A stretch of 64,000 nucleotides of DNA, from the NCBI GenBank assembly GCA_946406115.1, contig OX291557.1:20182501-20246500 (forward strand). Reading direction: 5' to 3'. The notes under the pieces are model-generated. The model made no database searches and was not told the DNA's origin. It saw only the letters and a list, made by a program, of their open reading frames with translations. How positions within the stretch are numbered: the stretch's first letter is position 1; every line of letters begins with the position of its first letter. Below, piece by piece: positions 59,601 through 64,000 of the stretch. The stretch is from Apoda limacodes (Eukaryota; Arthropoda; Insecta; Lepidoptera; Limacodidae). A program made the translations under genes and the position numbers.

Positions 59601-61011
59601 TGACGACTCAAATCCTTACCTTCAAAACCTCATATCCTCTCCCGCTAACTCTATCCAAATTCTTGAGGGTGAACGAGAACTCCACTCTTTTAAGAAATTC
59701 GAATTAAAAGGAAAGTTATACTACTTACTGTTTACCAAAGTATACTACTTCGACAGCCCCAGCTATCCTGACATCTTCAAAACCCTGAAATCAGTCAGAG
59801 ATGACATTTTACTTACAGGTGACATTAATGAAATCGCAGTATCCGATTTCAAAAATCCATTTGAACAGAATTCTTTTGTAAAAATTTACGGCATACTCAT
59901 GTATTTATTTAATTCTACAAATATTACGGTTAACATACATCATAATAGTATACTTTACCCAACTCCCTCTGAAATCTCTAAGCTCCTCAGGGAAAATCAC
60001 GATAATCCAATAGCAGGAAACCCTGGGTCAAACAGAATGTTGAAAAGAATTAAAGAACGTTACTTCTGGAAAAACATGCTAACTGATATAGAAAACTACG
60101 TTAAAAACTGCAAACTATGTCAGTCAAATAAAGCCCTACGCAGAACGAACAAATCATCAATGCAGATAACGAGTACTTCCACTCGTCCATTTGAAAGAAT
60201 TAGTCTTGACCTAGTGGGTCCTCTGCCTGAAGCAGGACTCCAAAATTTGAAATTTATTCTCACTCTACAAGATGATTTGACCAAATTTTCTATTGCATAC
60301 CCAATCTCAAATGCTACCGCCGAAGAATCATGTGAGTGCCTTGTCCATTTCATATCCCTGTTTGGTATACCGAAAATGATACTTACCGACCAAGGAACAA
60401 ACTTTACCGCTGAGCTCTTTAAGAAAACCTGTGAATTCCTTAAAATAAAGCAGCTCTGGTCCTCACCATACCATCCCCAGACTCAAGGTGCTCTGGAGAG
60501 AAGTCACTCGACTCTGAAAGAGTACCTTAAATCATATGTCAATGAGAATCAGAACAATTGGCACAAATTTGTATATACCGCTATGCTCGCTTACAACAGC
60601 AATGTCCATACTACAACTCAGTTTACTCCGTATGAGCTTGTCTTCGGTCACAAACCTTTTATCCCAGACTCTGTCTTCGACTCACGCACTGACCTGACGT
60701 ACCCAGATTACATCAAAATGCTTCATCACCGCCTCAAAGTATCTAGCGAAAAGGCACTTCAAAATATCGTAGCTTCCAAAGAAAGATCCAAGACGTACTA
60801 TGACAGACAAACTCGCCCTACTGAATACAAAACCGGAGAATACGTTTACCTGAAGAATCACCTACGGCTCCGCAAAATTCTATCACCTTTATGGAAGGGC
60901 CCCTATAAAATTGTAAAGGTCCACGGCAACAATAAGTTGTCCCTTTTAATAAACCGTCGACATGTGAAGCACCATTTCGACGAATTAAAACTAGCACATG
61001 ACATTGAATAG
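56621..61011 (+). pseudogene. Gypsy pol (protease, RT-RNaseH, integrase), frame-broken
   Basis: Pol starts in the -1 frame with a Ser/Thr-rich linker, changes frame near 57.0 kb, and again near 57.15 kb. At the last point the protease active-site triad cannot be read in any single frame and a stop intervenes. From 57173 to 59386 one frame carries protease remainder, RT (VVIDYRKLND, catalytic YLDDIVIYS near 58420) and RNase H (TDHQPLKWLF). A third break at about 59384 leads into the integrase frame, open to 61011: an HHCC finger (about 59995-60125), a DDE core with LDLVGP, LTDQGTNF and GALERSHST, and a basic C-terminal domain. RT and integrase blocks themselves are uninterrupted with catalytic residues present. 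Confidence 0.9.
56745..56905 (+). repeat. Ser/Thr-coding minisatellite in the Gypsy linker
   Basis: Imperfect units such as TCCACTGCATCTACAATTTC and CTACATCCACTGTACC repeat along the stretch. In the pol frame they encode (S/P)T(A/I/T/V/M) triplets, a low-complexity spacer between the gag end and protease. Confidence 0.75.
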
Positions 61012-61122
61012 AATAAGAATACAATTATTTAATTTTAAATAGGTTAAGGTTATAATTTTACTATTTCCTTTTTATTACATTTTACACACTCACCCCGTGA
61101 GTTTTCATCTTAAGAAGGGGGG

Positions 61123-61391
61123 TGTTATATATACATACACGCTAGTAACTAGCAATACTTGTTGCTTAGACAAACGCAATGTCAGCAGTCCTCTAATACT
61201 GGTGGGCTGAAGAGCCATCGGGACCAGTCAGTCGTATCTAGTCCGGTCAGAAAGCTACACACTTGCCACTCGCCCCTTCTATTTCCAAAAATCAATTTTG
61301 TGTTCTATTTTCTATTTCTTTCATTAAAGTGATTAATTTCAAAGTGTAAAAATTCTTTTTTAAAAACCTATTTCGGGTCTCCCCTGTAACA
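61123..61391 (+). repeat. 3' LTR of the Gypsy element
   Basis: Direct repeat of 54732-54999, preceded by the polypurine tract 61112-61122 and followed by GTAC. Confidence 0.95.
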
Positions 61392-62205
61392 GTACGGTAC
61401 TGAAATCAGTAGGTGGTACATAGTAAGGTAAACAATCGGTTTTATTCGGTATCTTAAGAATAGGTTTAGGTAGGTATTTACGCAAATACTCACTCGGTAA
61501 CGCGCCCATTAATGTGTAGCCAAAGATTGTGTTATAAGTTATAACACGTTAAGTGTATATCGGGCAGTTTAAGATTTTCATAAAAAAATATATATTTTAG
61601 TATATCGGTACAAACGACGAGGTCGACATCACCCGGGTGATGAAACATGTTATCATCCAATCTTTTGTTTTGTGGTAACTTATTTAAAATAGATTGTTTG
61701 TTTAAAGTGTAAGTTCGGTAGCTGAGCGGTCAATTCATTTAAAACTGGTGCCTTGGTACTTATTAAAGGCAGGTCGGAATGAATAGATTTTATTACTATG
61801 GCAATAAGTAGGTAATTAGTGGCAGACACAAGTTTAGTTTGTTGCCTATACCTACTAGTGATATATTTGTAGGGTGTCAATGCAATTTTAACTTAGATAA
61901 TAAGTGGTCGGTAATAGTAATCATTGTGGCTCCAACTACTAGAAGGGCTCTGGCGGTAAAGCGAAGGTTACGGAAGGCTTCCTGGGCCTGGTTATAGCAT
62001 TCACCCCTGCGGTGTGGCAGACCTGGACCATAACGGAAGTACGGGGCATCGGCCGGTATCTCCTCTAGGTCCAACGGGACAGGACGCAGTGTGTGTAGAT
62101 GTGATGTGTCGGAGTACGGTGAATGAGTGCTAACCCAAACTCAATGGGGTTGCGTTGTTTCATTACAGAGTTCCTTTGACTACCTTCTGGCTTCATCAAT
62201 ATAAT
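61392..62205. other. Flank of the Gypsy insertion, no gene established
   Basis: It resumes the sequence interrupted at 54731. It holds an unexplained minus-strand frame (61880-62110). A tRNA-like A-box motif TAGCTGAGCGG near 61721 has no B-box partner. Confidence 0.45.
61877..62110 (-). other. Unassigned minus-strand coding-like stretch
   Basis: The minus strand is open across about 75 codons, including EEIPADAPYFRYGPG, RRGECYNQAQEAFRN and RALLVVGATMITIT. The composition is protein-like and GC-richer than the flanks. No ATG context, splice partners or known family were recognised. It may be an old mobile-element gene piece or a stray exon. Confidence 0.35.
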
Positions 62206-63445
62206 TATCATGTAAGAGCAGAGGGTTTATCACGAAAAAAAGCGAAAACACTCTACGACACATGCATGTACTACAATTTGCCATAATATTAGGTACTGAC
62301 CTTGTTTGACCAATGCACACATTTCTTGCCGAGGCCCTTGTATTTACGTTTGGCTGTATTCTTTTTTATCTAATGTTACAAAACAGTTATCATTTACCTA
62401 TAAGATTTGTAAAAGATAACAAAGGTATACATACAAGTTTAGTAGTTACCTCGTTTTAATTTTATTTCTATAAACCACTGTGCATTCACATCTACGTTAA
62501 ATGTAGATACGCTGAGCCATTGGTCGCGTAATTTTTGACACAAAGCGACGTGCTCTCAGCTTGAAAACGTGGGGGGAATGAAATTCGGCGTTCGTTAGTG
62601 CGCTGCTACTGACAGATCGCGCCCTCTATAGTAATTTGTATGGAAATTTCAGGCGAAATATTTGAATCGTTTGCTATTTTTTTTACAAAAAAACTGAAAC
62701 ATTGTTGTTTTGTAAAACAAAAACGTTCAGTGTGTTGTATGTTCTTTAATGTCTATAATTAACTAAATTCCATTAGGTGTTCATTCTTATTTATGCCAAA
62801 GTTATGAAATTACGGAGGCACTTTTTGACCGTTTTTAATAATATTCTAATATGTTTTTACACTCATTAACACGTTTCATCCTCAACCTGAAAGCTTTGAC
62901 TTCTAGTACAACTCTTAAGCCAGTCAGACACAGATTTTGTGAATGCTACTTTACGTTTTCTGTATAAAATTATCACATTCCCACAACACTATCTCCTACT
63001 GCTGGCCCTTCACCGAAAATAAGTATCAGAAACAATGACCTTCTAAATAGATAGACTTTGCACGTCATTAAATTACATGCGCGAACAGTGATACCAGTTT
63101 TATTTCACCATATCTTCCAGTGCTGTTTTTGATCTTAGGTCCGCCAATACGCTCGCTATTCAAACAGTAATGTATACGTATTCGTGACGCGCATGCGCAA
63201 ATTGTATTTTGGAGAAAATAGAACTAGTAGAGTAGCTTTCACTATGGTCCAGAGCCAATATTTTTTTGAACCTTTTATTTTACATGACAGATTTTTATGT
63301 CTTTGTGTATTTGATTATACGTATAACTATGTAATCGACACATACACGTTACTAAATACCAAAATCAATTTGATTGATTGTATTTAGCGAAATGTTTACT
63401 AATTTCTGACTAACGATTATTCAAAAAAATACCACATGTTAATTT
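62206..63445 (+). repeat. Right arm of the 1.2-kb inverted pair
   Basis: Inverted partner of 47830-49051. It retains about 90 bp (near 62255-62350) that the left arm lacks. The 67-codon frame at 63184-63387 matches the left arm's minus-strand frame almost exactly. Confidence 0.88.
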
Positions 63446-64000
63446 AATGTTGAAAATGTTTTGATCGCTGCTGACAAAGCGATAGACTGACATTCAAAAG
63501 GCGTGCTGAAAGACAAGGGCGTGAGACCATCATATATGTAAGAAATTCTGACAAGGTGTAAGGCTGAAAATTAGCATAGGTATCAAAAGCAAGCGGAAAA
63601 GCCATAAAAAAATATATAAAGAATAAATAAAAAAAAGATGGAGGTTTGTCAGAAACTGCAAAAGTTGCCATAAATCTTAACGGATTCACCCTGATTGGTT
63701 TTTATCGGTTCTGCAAGTTACGTGGCATGCTTGCCAACAGTTGCATTTACAATTTTTTTGTATTCTATTTAATCATATTAACTACTTAAACATAATTATC
63801 TCAATCCCAAATGTTAAACTGAATCAAAATTAAGTTTAAAACCTAAAACTTTAATTGTTGTGACTTTTCTAAATAAATTAAGTTTCCCAAGATAATTATT
63901 AAAAAAAGATTTAAATTTCCTAAAGATACTTTATACTGCTGAATCCACACTGAAATAATGGTAATCCTACAAAAGTCCAGCGGAATGAAAACGCTGTTGG
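63446..64000. other. Right edge of window, no gene seen
   Basis: AT-rich, no repeats recognised and no coding similarity. Confidence 0.5.

Larger units (their letters stand above)
54732..61391 (+). mobile_element. Near full-length Ty3/Gypsy LTR retrotransposon with 4-bp target duplication
   Basis: LTRs at 54732-54999 and 61123-61391 (268 and 269 bp) start TGTTATATATACATACACGC and end CCCTGTAACA. They differ by one substitution (near 54791/61183) and one indel in an A-run. GTAC flanks both sides (54728-54731 and 61392-61395). A primer-binding site starting TGGTGGCAGCG follows the left LTR, and a purine tract AAGAAGGGGGG precedes the right one. The order gag, protease, RT-RNaseH, integrase, with no env, marks Ty3/Gypsy, perhaps of the mdg1/mdg3 type. 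Frame breaks are described under its genes. Confidence 0.95.

Noticed and set aside
61715..61765. A tRNA gene, from the A-box-like TAGCTGAGCGG
   Set aside because: No B-box, no acceptor stem pairing and no cloverleaf.
47830..63445. The whole interval as one giant Maverick/Polinton or foldback element
   Set aside because: None of the expected genes (protein-primed polymerase, capsid, ATPase, Maverick integrase) is present, and the contents are ordinary retroelements.

Overview
The window is animal (insect) nuclear DNA, most probably from a moth or butterfly. Genes are split by GT-AG introns, the intergenic DNA is AT-rich, and several dispersed repeats are ones I recognise from lepidopteran genomes. 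No species can be named from the sequence alone.

Four protein-coding genes can be modelled. (1) 211-10413 (+): the last 13 exons of SF3B3, a splicing factor subunit. The start lies upstream of the window. (2) 16645-29591 (+): a five-exon gene of 774 codons whose coiled coil and C-terminal motifs match CCDC66, a centrosome, cilium and microtubule protein. It has a 9.7-kb first intron. (3) 29797-34213 (+): a four-exon, 263-residue protein I do not recognise, with a four-cysteine motif and an Arg/Gly-rich tail. It starts only 205 bp after gene 2. (4) 41590-45512 (-): a five-exon, 335-residue, single-pass membrane protein with a lysine-rich tail that resembles LYRIC/metadherin. Every model keeps an open reading frame across all junctions, and the summed coding length is divisible by three.

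The remainder is mostly mobile DNA. 5217-7323 is an apparently intact Tc1/mariner-type transposon (DD82E spacing, 26-bp inverted repeats) inside an SF3B3 intron. 14403-15472 is a non-autonomous hAT-like element with a perfect 8-bp target duplication and an inner inverted repeat. Short inverted-repeat elements lie at 30356-30601, 37674-37837 and 40135-40293. Relics of RTE-type retrotransposons lie in the first intron of gene 2, and 5S-rRNA-like SINE pieces lie near 13.7 kb and 22.95 kb.

From 47.8 kb to 63.4 kb there is a transposon-dense block. Two 1.2-kb arms in inverted orientation (47830-49051 and 62206-63445) enclose a 5'-truncated Jockey/CR1-like element, a decayed minus-strand Gypsy gag, and a nearly complete Ty3/Gypsy element (54732-61391). 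The two LTRs of that Gypsy element differ by one substitution and one indel, yet its coding region changes frame about five times beyond the expected gag-pol shift.

I see no multi-gene system of a clearly new kind. The items most worth following are the intact DD82E transposon, the unrecognised gene 3, the perfect 28-bp inverted repeat around exon 2 of the CCDC66-like gene, and the Gypsy element whose LTR age and coding decay disagree.
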